This document shows positions 27,312 through 35,141 of a DNA stretch of 64,000 bases, piece after piece. Both the position numbers and the translations under genes were made by a program. Under the pieces are notes generated by a model. The model had not been told where the DNA came from. It searched no databases and worked only from the letters and a program-made list of their open reading frames with translations. The stretch covers positions 3,100,001 to 3,164,000 of the forward strand of contig NZ_CP031015.1 of NCBI RefSeq assembly GCF_003850245.1, written 5' to 3'. Source of the DNA: Microbacterium sp. ABRD28 (GTDB lineage Bacteria > Actinomycetota > Actinomycetes > Actinomycetales > Microbacteriaceae). The stretch's first letter is position 1. Each line of letters starts with the position of its first letter.

Positions 27312-27512
27312 GTGTCCGCCGCGTCCGACGGTCTTCCATCAGGAATCGGGAGGCCCGCCCTGCGCGCGCTCGAGAGCGCGGGCCTTCGGACCCTGGCGGA
27401 TGTTGCGGGGCGATCCCGCGACGAGATCGCTGCCCTGCACGGTGTCGGCCCGACGGCGGTTCGCGCGCTCGATGCCGCTCTCGCCGAGGCAGGCCTGCGC
27501 TTCACGAGCTGA
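27312..27512 (+). CDS. Small helix-hairpin-helix protein
   Basis: 66-residue protein made almost wholly of a helix-hairpin-helix pair: GIGRPALRALESAGLRTLADVAG, then IAALHGVGPTAVRALDAALAE (LHGVGPT is the hairpin). This resembles the C-terminal domain of RNA polymerase alpha and non-specific DNA-binding modules. GTG start at 27312, 8 bases after the DUF899 stop, so probably co-translated. Confidence 0.72.
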   Translation: MSAASDGLPSGIGRPALRALESAGLRTLADVAGRSRDEIAALHGVGPTAVRALDAALAEAGLRFTS

Positions 27513-27629
27513 TGCTCGTTTTATCACGAGGAAGCGAGATCCAGCGGCCCCCACATCGGCGGAATCTGGTTCGAGCTGGGGTTGAGGGTTTCGGGTCTCG
27601 ATGTCGGAGGGTGGTGCCATGATTCATAC

Positions 27630-29021
27630 ATGCGTTCGAACCCGCGGCTCACCCTCCTCAGTGACGAGGACCGGTCTGAGCTGACGGGTGTGCTCACGCG
27701 GGTGGAGGCCGCGCAGGCGGCGTTGGCGGCGGCGGAGGCGGAGCAGACCCGGGTGTTGGCCGAGGCGGGGGCGTTCGCGGCGCGGCTGGCGGAGGGGTCG
27801 ACCGCGGTGGTGCGGGATCGGGATATGGCGTTGCGGGGTGTGGCGGCGGAGATCGCGGCCGCGGTGCGACTGTCCGACCGGTCGGTCCAGCGCCAGATTG
27901 ATAGTGCTTTCGCGTTGGTGAACGACTACCCCGCGACGGTGCACTGCCTGGAGAAGGGGCTGATCACGCGGGCGCATGTGGCGGTGGTGGAGGATGTCGG
28001 GCGGCGGTTGCCTCCGGAGGTGAAGGGGGAGTTCGATCAGCTGGCCGCGGAGATCTGTCTGGACGAGACCCCGGGTCGTGCGCGTGCGGATTTGGAGATC
28101 ATCGCCGAGCGGATGCACCCGCGGACACTGACCGAGCGGCATGCGGGGGCGTTTCGGGAGCGGAAGATCGTCCGGTACGCGATCGGGGACGGGATGTCGG
28201 AGCTGCGGGCGGTGCAGTCCACGGTTCTGATCGAGGGGATCTTCCAACGCATCACCGACGAAGCCACCGCGGTCATCACCGCTCGAGAACCGCAGCCGGG
28301 CGATGATGTGGCGCCGGACACCCGGTCGATCGATGAGGTCCGCGCGGACGTGTTCGCCGACATGCTCCTCACCGCCGTACCGAGCCTCAACCCGACCGGC
28401 TCTGGTGACCTGCCGGGAGGGTTGGGCGCGATCACCGCGAAGGTGCAGGTCGTCATCCCCGTCATGGCCCTCATGGGGCAAAGCGATGTCCCGTGCGATC
28501 TTGCCGGGGTCGGGCCGATCGATGCCGAGACGGCGCGGTTGCTTGCGGGGAACAGTGACGGGATGTGGGAGCGACTCCTCACCCATCCGGTCACCGGGTT
28601 GACGATGGCAGTGGACACCTACCGCCCGACCGGGGCGATGGTCCGGTTCCTGAAGGGCCGGGACAAGCACTGCCGGTGGCCAGGATGCCGGATGCCCGCC
28701 CGAACCTGCGAGATCGACCACAACCACGACGCCGCCCTGGGCGGGAGAACCGAGATCTGCAACCTGTCCTGCCTGTGCCAACGGCATCACAGCATGAAAC
28801 AGTTCACCGCCTGGAAGGTGAAACAACTCCCTGGTGGAGTCATGGAGTGGACGTCACCGACGGGCAGGATCTACACCGACAATCCACCGGGTCATGGGGT
28901 GCACTTCTCCCCGGAGGAGGACGTCCCCGACGACCTGTGGGTGAAATGGACCACCTTCACCGGCGAGTTCCGCATCACCGACGAACCGGCTGACAACCCC
29001 CACGAACCCGCACCCTTCTGA
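27630..29021 (+). CDS. HNH endonuclease, DUF222 (13E12-type) protein
   Basis: 463-residue protein with an N-terminal DUF222 helical domain (1-330) and a C-terminal HNH nuclease: CRWPGCRMPARTCEIDHNHD (about 350-369), then LCQRHHSMK; the two CxxC-like pairs and HNH residues are intact. This family is multicopy in many actinobacterial genomes and is often called 13E12-repeat protein; its role is unclear. The ATG at 27630 has CATGAT ending 6 bases upstream and no Shine-Dalgarno. Not linked to a toxin, recombinase or terminal repeats. Confidence 0.88.
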   Translation: MRSNPRLTLLSDEDRSELTGVLTRVEAAQAALAAAEAEQTRVLAEAGAFAARLAEGSTAVVRDRDMALRGVAAEIAAAVRLSDRSVQRQIDSAFALVNDYPATVHCLEKGLITRAHVAVVEDVGRRLPPEVKGEFDQLAAEICLDETPGRARADLEIIAERMHPRTLTERHAGAFRERKIVRYAIGDGMSELRAVQSTVLIEGIFQRITDEATAVITAREPQPGDDVAPDTRSIDEVRADVFADMLLTAVPSLNPTGSGDLPGGLGAITAKVQVVIPVMALMGQSDVPCDLAGVGPIDAETARLLAGNSDGMWERLLTHPVTGLTMAVDTYRPTGAMVRFLKGRDKHCRWPGCRMPARTCEIDHNHDAALGGRTEICNLSCLCQRHHSMKQFTAWKVKQLPGGVMEWTSPTGRIYTDNPPGHGVHFSPEEDVPDDLWVKWTTFTGEFRITDEPADNPHEPAPF

Positions 29022-29090
29022 GGTCGAACCGGCGCGGCAGGTGACGCGACGACTCGACCCCAGCGGCCGGGCCCGGGGTACGGGGACCAC

Positions 29091-29546
29091 TCAGGCCGTG
29101 GTGACGTTCAGGCTCCAGGTCACGCCCAAGCGGTCGGTGAGCATGCCGAATCCGGCGCTCCACGCCGATGCGGCCAGCGGTTCGACGATCGCGGCTCCGG
29201 CGGACAGCTTCTCCCAGAAGCCCTGCAGTTCATCGAAGCTGTCGGAGCCGATGGACACGAACATCGCCTGATCGGTGAGGGTGGTGTTGTCCTCACGGCG
29301 AGTGGAGCCTCCGCCGGCGATCGAACCCCCGGTGCGACCCGGGATGTCGTAGGCCATGAGCCGGAAGCCGTTCTCGGCGGTGACGAGACCGAAGACGACC
29401 TTGTCCGCGCCGGGCACCGCAGACGGCATCCCGAAATCGGCATAGCTGTTGATGACGACGTGACCGCCGAAGACGGACTGGTAGAACTCCAGCGCCGCGC
29501 GCGCGTCGCCGCAGAAATTCAGGTGGGTGGTGGTCTGGATCGACAT
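29091..29546 (-). CDS. VOC-family protein (PhnB-like)
   Basis: 151-residue protein of the vicinal oxygen chelate/glyoxalase superfamily, PhnB subgroup: LNFCGDARAALEFYQSVFGG opens, SDSFDELQGFWEKLSAGA lies near 105 and FGMLTDRLGVTWSLNV closes the fold. Metal residues of glyoxalase are only partly kept, so enzymatic activity is uncertain. GAGGAG lies 6 bases before the ATG. It diverges from a WYL regulator with an inverted repeat between them. Confidence 0.85.
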   Translation of the reverse strand: MSIQTTTHLNFCGDARAALEFYQSVFGGHVVINSYADFGMPSAVPGADKVVFGLVTAENGFRLMAYDIPGRTGGSIAGGGSTRREDNTTLTDQAMFVSIGSDSFDELQGFWEKLSAGAAIVEPLAASAWSAGFGMLTDRLGVTWSLNVTTA

Positions 29547-29608
29547 GCCTACTCCTCAGGGATGGTGCCTGGCCTCGCGCCGGCGACATCCAGCCTGGCA
29601 ACCGTGTA

Positions 29609-29639
29609 GGTCAGTTTCCGGCCTAGATGCGAACTAACC
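29609..29639. promoter_or_regulatory. Inverted repeat between VOC gene and WYL regulator
   Basis: GGTCAGTT (29609-29616) and AACTAACC (29632-29639) match at 7 of 8 positions as inverted arms with a 15-base gap. The right arm overlaps the putative -10 TAACCT of the regulator gene, so it is a likely operator. Confidence 0.55.
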
Positions 29640-29646
29640 TCGACCC

Positions 29647-30612
29647 ATGCCCCCGACGACGACCGCTCGGCTGCTTCGCCTCCTGTCGCTGTTGCAGACC
29701 GGCCGCGAATGGCCCGGCTCCGTCCTCGCCGAGCGACTCGAGATCGCGCCCCGCACCATCCGCCGCGACGTCGAGCGCCTTCGGGAGATGGGCTACAACA
29801 TCGAAGCGACGATGGGGCCGATCGGGGGCTACCGCCTGGATGCCGGCAGCGAACTCCCACCCCTCCTGTTCGACGACGATCAGGTCGTCGCGCTCGCGAT
29901 CGCCCTTCAGGCGGCGACGGGCACCGGTGCCGGGATCGACGAAGCGGCGCTTCGGGCCCTCACCACCCTCCGTCAGGTGATGCCCTCTCGGCTGCGCCAT
30001 CGGCTGAACGCGCTCGACTTCACTGTGATCCCGCGCCGCCCTGGCACCGCGACACTCGACACGGTCTCGCCGGAGGTCCTCATCGCGCTGTCGTCCGCTG
30101 TACGCGTTCGACACGTGGTCCGGTTCGACTACCGCGATCACCTCCGCCGGGTCGAACCGCACCATCTCGTGTCGGTCGAGAGCCGTTGGTACCTCGTGGG
30201 GTGGGATCTCGAGCACGGGGACTGGCGCATCTTCCGCGCCGACCTCATCGAACCCCGCACCCCCGCCGGCCCGCGATTCGCCCCGCGCGACCTTCCCGAG
30301 CGCAATGTCGCCACCTTCGTGGCCGCCCGGTTCAAGGGTTCCGAGCAGGGCGACCAGTGGCCGTGCGTCGGAAAGGTCATTCTCCACCGACCCGCCCGAG
30401 ATGTTCTCCCCTTCGCGGGCGACGGCATCGTGGAAGACCTCGGCTCCGACCGGTGCAGCATCGAAGTCGGCTCCTGGTCGTGGATCGCCCTCGCCGCATC
30501 TCTCAACCGATTCGACACCGAGATCGAGGTGCTCTTCCCGGCGGAGCTCACCGAGGCCTTCCGAACGCTGGCCGCCCGGAACGCCGCGACGGCGCGTTCG
30601 TGGCGCGAATGA
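29647..30612 (+). CDS. YafY-type WYL-domain regulator
   Basis: 321-residue helix-turn-helix regulator. The N-terminal HTH_11 domain (ARLLRLLSLLQTGREWPGS, then LEIAPRTIRRDVERL at about 32-46) is followed by the WYL domain (about 140-215; RWYLVGWDLEHGDWRIFR contains the WYL-type motif) and a WCX extension. It probably controls the divergent VOC gene. The ATG at 29647 has TAACCT ending 6 bases upstream and no Shine-Dalgarno. Confidence 0.88.
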   Translation: MPPTTTARLLRLLSLLQTGREWPGSVLAERLEIAPRTIRRDVERLREMGYNIEATMGPIGGYRLDAGSELPPLLFDDDQVVALAIALQAATGTGAGIDEAALRALTTLRQVMPSRLRHRLNALDFTVIPRRPGTATLDTVSPEVLIALSSAVRVRHVVRFDYRDHLRRVEPHHLVSVESRWYLVGWDLEHGDWRIFRADLIEPRTPAGPRFAPRDLPERNVATFVAARFKGSEQGDQWPCVGKVILHRPARDVLPFAGDGIVEDLGSDRCSIEVGSWSWIALAASLNRFDTEIEVLFPAELTEAFRTLAARNAATARSWRE

Positions 30613-30741
30613 AGCGTCGCCGTCGTCATCTCCGGAGTCCCGGCACCGGCAAATCGGCCGTCGCGACCCCTGGCGCCGCGCGAGCGCGGTGGCGGGGGCC
30701 GCACGAGCGGATCGCTGCGTCAGCGTCGATCGCCGCGGTCG

Positions 30742-30755
30742 CGGCATCCGCTCTC
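30742..30755 (+). repeat. 14-base repeat GCGGCATCCGCTCT, copy 2
   Basis: Identical to 11341-11354 and 61058-61071; here about 64 bases before the GTPase start. The 206-base gap 30613-30818 otherwise holds only the TAGGGT -10 candidate (30806-30811). Confidence 0.55.
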
Positions 30756-30818
30756 CATCGCTTGGAATCAGCCGAGCCGCACACGCCGTAGAGACCGTTC
30801 GCGCGTAGGGTTTCGAGC

Positions 30819-31982
30819 ATGGCCGCCGACCCGCCCGCAAAGAAGCCTCAGATCGACCAGCGGCCGTTCCTCGAGGCGACCTCCGAAGCGAAGTCGCGGT
30901 ACGGCCGCTTCAACCTGGCGGTCATCGGCAATACCGGCGTCGGCAAGTCGTCGCTGGTCAATGCGGTCTTCCAGCGCGACTGGGCCGCGGTCGGCAAGGG
31001 CCTGCCCGTCACGAAGGGCGTGCGGTATTACCACGACGACTCCCTCGGCATCTGGGACATCGAAGGCTTCGAGATCGGCTCCGCGGTCCCGCCGCGTGAA
31101 CAGCTCCGCGACCACCTGAAGACCATCGAGCAGCACCCGCGCAACGAGCAGATCGCCGTGGTCTGGTACTGCGTGAAGGCCAACGACGACCGGCTCACAC
31201 GCGCCGACATCGAGATGATCCAGGAGCTGGATGCCCGCGGTCTGCCGGTGATCCTCGTGCTGACGAAGGTCGACTGGGAACGCAACGCACTCAAGGGGAG
31301 CCGGCGTCCGACGAAGGGCACCCGGGAGTTCATCGAGTGGCTCGAGAACCCCGTCGACGAAAGCGGCCGGCCCATCACGATCCCCTTCGCCCGGGTCATG
31401 CCCACCTCCACGCGCGAGAAAGACGGAAAGGGCACGGGCCACGGGCTCGGTGATCTCGTCGCGGAGACCCTCGCGCTGTCGCCCGCCGACGCGAAGGATG
31501 CGTTTCGCATCGCCCAGCGACTCAACCTCCCCTGGAAACGCGAGATGGCCCGGCCCATCATCACCGGCGCCGCAGGGCTCGCCGCCGGCGTCGCGGCGAC
31601 GCCGATTCCCGTCGGTGACGCGCTGGCCCTGGCGCCGATCCAGCTCGGGATGATGGGGCGCATCGCCGCCATTTACGACCTCGAACTGAAGACGATGATG
31701 TCGGCCGGCGCGCTCGCCCAGCTCGCCGTGCAGATCTCCGGCCAGGCGCTCGCGCGCAGCTTCCTGAAACTCATCCCCGGCGCCGGCAATGCCGTGAACG
31801 CCAGCGTCGCTGCCGCGCTCACGGTCGCGATGGGCGAGGGATGGATGCGCCTGTGCGAACAGGTCCACACCGGCAAGCTCGACCTCGCCAAGGTCGGGGA
31901 TGCCTGGGGCGAATACGTTCCCGGAGCGCTCGACGTCGTGCGCAAGATGGCCGAGCAGCGGGTCGGGAAGAAGAAGCTCTAG
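30819..31982 (+). CDS. DUF697-type GTPase
   Basis: 387-residue GTPase. P-loop GNTGVGKSS (37-45), the switch-II segment WDIEGFE (about 78) in place of DxxG, and TKVD (about 150) are the nucleotide motifs. Residues 235-370 are Ala/Gly-rich hydrophobic helices (ITGAAGLAAGVAATPIPVGDALAL) of the DUF697 type, able to insert into membrane. TAGGGT ends 7 bases before the ATG. The stop overlaps that of the convergent membrane-protein gene within CTAG. Function unknown. Confidence 0.85.
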   Translation: MAADPPAKKPQIDQRPFLEATSEAKSRYGRFNLAVIGNTGVGKSSLVNAVFQRDWAAVGKGLPVTKGVRYYHDDSLGIWDIEGFEIGSAVPPREQLRDHLKTIEQHPRNEQIAVVWYCVKANDDRLTRADIEMIQELDARGLPVILVLTKVDWERNALKGSRRPTKGTREFIEWLENPVDESGRPITIPFARVMPTSTREKDGKGTGHGLGDLVAETLALSPADAKDAFRIAQRLNLPWKREMARPIITGAAGLAAGVAATPIPVGDALALAPIQLGMMGRIAAIYDLELKTMMSAGALAQLAVQISGQALARSFLKLIPGAGNAVNASVAAALTVAMGEGWMRLCEQVHTGKLDLAKVGDAWGEYVPGALDVVRKMAEQRVGKKKL

Positions 31983-32602
31983 CGAACGGCGGCGTCGGCG
32001 GGTCGCATCCGGATCCCCGACGACTTCAGCTCCAGCGCCGCGAGCTGCGCGAGGACGGCGGGGTCGCCGCGGCGCCACGCCCCCGAGGCGTCGACGTGCA
32101 CCGCCGCCAGACTCGTGAGCTTCTGGTTCGCCAGCGCGCGCAGCGCGAGCAGGTCCACGCCCGCGCCGCTGCGAAGCACGACCCTCGCCCGCCGCGCACG
32201 CCGGATGAAGCGGATGCGAGGCAGCAGCCAGATGGCCAGCACGAGCATCGTCGGAATCAGAGCGATCCCCAAGCCCAGCGTCAGCGCCAGCTGCTGCACG
32301 AGCACCTGCTGACTCTCGCCCGCCTGCTCGAGCGCCGTCCCCGCCGAACTCGCACCGTCGAACGGCGCACGGACGGTTCCGCCGATGAGCGGGATGCCGG
32401 CGAGCTGATCGCCGATGTCGGTCATCGACTCCTGGAACCCGCTCCCCGCCCGCTGCATGTCGACGCCGAACGAGGCGAGGGCCGCGACGGCGGAGTACAC
32501 GGCGATGCCGAACCAGATCCAGAGGATGATCGCGGCGAGCGCGAGCGTATCGGCGATGATCTGGCGCGTTCGCTGCGGCGCGAAGTCAGAATAGAGTTTC
32601 AC
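31979..32602 (-). CDS. Two-segment membrane protein, unknown function
   Basis: 207-residue protein with two long hydrophobic stretches (about 16-42 and 108-130) and a polar loop of about 65 residues between them; a basic patch RIRFIRRARRARVVLRSG follows the second, so both ends are cytosolic. The C-terminal 70 residues form a soluble domain. No family recognised. GTG start at 32602 with CAGGGT 6 bases upstream. Its stop overlaps that of the convergent DUF697 GTPase. Confidence 0.7.
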   Translation of the reverse strand: MKLYSDFAPQRTRQIIADTLALAAIILWIWFGIAVYSAVAALASFGVDMQRAGSGFQESMTDIGDQLAGIPLIGGTVRAPFDGASSAGTALEQAGESQQVLVQQLALTLGLGIALIPTMLVLAIWLLPRIRFIRRARRARVVLRSGAGVDLLALRALANQKLTSLAAVHVDASGAWRRGDPAVLAQLAALELKSSGIRMRPADAAVR

Positions 32603-32667
32603 GGCCCCACCCTGGCATGCGTACAGGAAAACGCGGGGCGGGGCGGTGTCGATCGAGGGAGATACGC

Positions 32668-33540
32668 ATGCCGACAGCCGGAGAGGTGCTCACCCCGACG
32701 GCGTGCGCGCACATCGCGGCCATCCTGCACAACGACCCCCGTGCCCGGCTCGACGAACCCGGCGGAGTACATCAGATGCGCGTCGCGACGCGCCGCCTGC
32801 GAAGCCTGCTGCAGACCTTCGCGCCGATGTTCCGAGCCGAGGAGGTCGCGCCCCTTCGCACCGAACTGAGATGGCTCGCCGGCGAGCTCGGTGTCGCGCG
32901 CGACGCCGAGGTGATGCAGGCGGAGATCGCCACGGCGATCCGTGACGAAGACGCGCCGGCGGACGCCGGCGCCGGCATCGAAGCGAAGATGGATGACGCG
33001 CATCGGGCGGCGCACGCGCGGCTGTGCGGCGCGCTGGACTCCGACCGCTACCACCGGCTCGTCCTCGATCTGGATCGCTTCGTCGACGATCCCCCGCTGA
33101 GCGCCAAGGCCGGTAAACGCGCTCGACGCGTGCTGCCCCGACGGGCCGACAAGGCCTTCGCCCGCGTGCGGTCCGCCGTCGCGCACGCCCGAGCGGCGGA
33201 CACACCGCAGGAACGCGACCTCGCGCTCCACGACGCGAGGAAGGCGGCGAAGCGCGCCCGATACGCCGGGGAAGCGTTGGCGGATTCCTTCGGAGAACCC
33301 GCGGCTCTCTTCGCGTCGCGGATGGAGGACGTGCAGGAGCAGCTCGGTGAGTATCAGGACAGCGTGGTCATGCGCGCGCGACTGCGCGAGTTGGCGGCCG
33401 CCGAGACCTCGCCGACGACCGCATTCCTCTACGGCCGCCTCGATGCCCGCGAAGAGCGGCGGGGGGAGCTCGCTCTCGAACGCTTCGATGGGGCGTGGGA
33501 GGCGGCGACGGAGAAGTCGGTGACGGCCTGGACGCACTGA
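32668..33540 (+). CDS. CHAD-domain protein
   Basis: 290-residue all-helical CHAD (conserved histidine alpha-helical) protein. HQMRVATRRLRSLLQTF (about 33-49) and the repeat-like HDARKAAKRARYAGEAL (about 190-206) carry the conserved His and basic residues that bind inorganic polyphosphate in this family. No CYTH triphosphatase domain is fused to it. The ATG at 32668 has GAGGGA 7 bases upstream. It diverges from the membrane protein on its left and converges on the oxidoreductase. Confidence 0.88.
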   Translation: MPTAGEVLTPTACAHIAAILHNDPRARLDEPGGVHQMRVATRRLRSLLQTFAPMFRAEEVAPLRTELRWLAGELGVARDAEVMQAEIATAIRDEDAPADAGAGIEAKMDDAHRAAHARLCGALDSDRYHRLVLDLDRFVDDPPLSAKAGKRARRVLPRRADKAFARVRSAVAHARAADTPQERDLALHDARKAAKRARYAGEALADSFGEPAALFASRMEDVQEQLGEYQDSVVMRARLRELAAAETSPTTAFLYGRLDAREERRGELALERFDGAWEAATEKSVTAWTH

Positions 33541-33542
33541 CC

Positions 33543-34421
33543 TCAGGAGAAGCGTGACGCGGCCTCGACGAGCACGTCTTCACTGCCGGCGTAGATGCCG
33601 TCGGGCCGCGGCCAGTGCGTGATGACATCGGTGAACCCGAGGGAGGCGGCGCGGCCGGCGGCGTCTTCGAACTTCTGCACGCTCTCGAGGAAGTACGTGC
33701 TCTCGGAGTCGAGCGACAGGTACCGATCGAGCGTCTGCGGGTCGCGTCCCTGAGTGGCGAGGGCGTCGTCGAGACGTGCGCCGAGGGCGGCGATCGCCCG
33801 CCACCATTCCTCCTCGGGCTTGCCCTCGGGCCCCGTCGTCACCCACGCGTCACCGCGCTCGGCCACCAACGCCAACCCCTTCGGTCCGTTCGCGGCGAGG
33901 ATGAGGGGCACGCGCGGATGCTGCGCGGGCTCCCCCACCATCCGTGCGTCGTGGGCGGTGTACCAGTCGCCGTCGAAGCTGATCCCACCCGACCCGGGCG
34001 TTTCGAAGCGGAGCAGCTCATCGAGCGCGGCGACGAACTCGACGTAGCGTTCGTGGCGCTGACGGGGCGTGTACTCGGGCTGGCCGAGGACGAAGGCGTC
34101 GAACCCGGTGCCGCCCGATCCGACGCCCAGCAGCATCCGTCCGCCCGAGATCTCGTCGACGGTCACCACCTCCTTGGTGAAGGGCACCGGATGCCGGAAG
34201 TTCGGCGACGCCACGAAGGTGCCGAGCCTGATCGTCGTGGTCGCAAGAGCCGCGGCCGTCAGCGTCGGAATCGTCGCATGCCAGGGCTGGGCGGCGAGCG
34301 AGCGCCACGAGAGGTGGTCGTAGGTCCAGGCGTGGTCGAAGCCGAGGTGTTCGGCGGCTTCCCACTTGCGGCGGGCCTCAGCCCAGGGCTCCTGCGGGAG
34401 GATGACGATGCCGTGGCGCAT
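33543..34421 (-). CDS. LLM-class flavin-dependent oxidoreductase
   Basis: 292-residue luciferase-like monooxygenase. HLGFDHAWTYDHLSWRSL, TTIRLGTFVASPNFRHP and SGGRMLLGVGSGGTGFDAF are the characteristic flavin/F420-site segments. The substrate and cofactor (FMN or F420) cannot be told; many actinobacterial members use F420. The ATG at 34421 has TACACT ending 7 bases upstream and no Shine-Dalgarno. Its stop is 2 bases from that of the CHAD gene (convergent). Confidence 0.88.
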   Translation of the reverse strand: MRHGIVILPQEPWAEARRKWEAAEHLGFDHAWTYDHLSWRSLAAQPWHATIPTLTAAALATTTIRLGTFVASPNFRHPVPFTKEVVTVDEISGGRMLLGVGSGGTGFDAFVLGQPEYTPRQRHERYVEFVAALDELLRFETPGSGGISFDGDWYTAHDARMVGEPAQHPRVPLILAANGPKGLALVAERGDAWVTTGPEGKPEEEWWRAIAALGARLDDALATQGRDPQTLDRYLSLDSESTYFLESVQKFEDAAGRAASLGFTDVITHWPRPDGIYAGSEDVLVEAASRFS

Positions 34422-34451
34422 GAGCCTGAGTGTAGGAGGCAGAGCGCAGCG

Positions 34452-35141
34452 TCAGGCGAACTGCGCCGCGGTGGCGCGGACGAAGGCGGCGTAACCGCCG
34501 GGCGTCCGCCCCTCGACGCGGCCCGACGTGGTCACCTCGGCGGCATCGCTCGCCGTGACGATCGCGCCGAGCGCCCGCGCCGTCTCGACGAGCCGGACGT
34601 CTTCATGCTCGGGCACGTCGGTGAACCCTCCCGCGGCGCGGTACACACTCCCCCGCACCCCGAGGTTGGCGCCGTGGGTGTTCCCAGCCGGTCGACCACG
34701 GTGGTGAGTCGCTCGCCAATACGCGACGTGTGCCGGCGCGAGGTCGGCGAAGTCGGGCCGCACGGTACCGAGCACGATGTCGGAACCGGCGCGCATCAGC
34801 GCGAGCTGGTGGGTGAGCCAGTTCACGGGCACCGCCGAGTCGGCGTCGGTGTTCGCGATCCACACGTCGGCGAGGTCGACCGGGTCGAGCAGGCGGAGCG
34901 CCTCGGCGACTCCCGCTCGGCGGGCGGCGCCCACCCGTGCGGCCGTGACCGCGACCGTCGTCACCTCGAACTCGGCGGCGATGGCGGACGACCGGTCAGT
35001 GCAGGCATCCAGCACCAGGGCGACCTCCACGCGCGCCCCCACCCCCTCGGCGGCGGCGACCGCGACGGCGAGCGACTCCAGGCAGCCCGCCAGCAGCTCC
35101 TCCTCGTCGTGGACGGGAACGACCACTGCCACGGCGGTCAC
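34452..35141 (-). CDS. GT2-family glycosyltransferase
   Basis: 229-residue GT-A enzyme, third gene of a coupled operon. VVPVHDEEELLAGCLESL (about 8-25) is the nucleotide-binding start, VWIANTDADSAVP (about 90) gives the DxD, and GGFTDVPEHEDVRLVETA (about 175) the acceptor ED motif. No membrane segment. The GTG at 35141 overlaps the upstream stop as GTGA. With the deacetylase/methyltransferase it may build a modified sugar-lipid; this is inferred from context only. Confidence 0.85.
   Translation of the reverse strand: MTAVAVVVPVHDEEELLAGCLESLAVAVAAAEGVGARVEVALVLDACTDRSSAIAAEFEVTTVAVTAARVGAARRAGVAEALRLLDPVDLADVWIANTDADSAVPVNWLTHQLALMRAGSDIVLGTVRPDFADLAPAHVAYWRATHHRGRPAGNTHGANLGVRGSVYRAAGGFTDVPEHEDVRLVETARALGAIVTASDAAEVTTSGRVEGRTPGGYAAFVRATAAQFA

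Noticed and set aside
27582..27630. Longer start of the HNH gene at 27582
   Set aside because: It adds 16 residues with no family similarity and no ribosome site; the ATG at 27630 has a -10 element at the usual distance.
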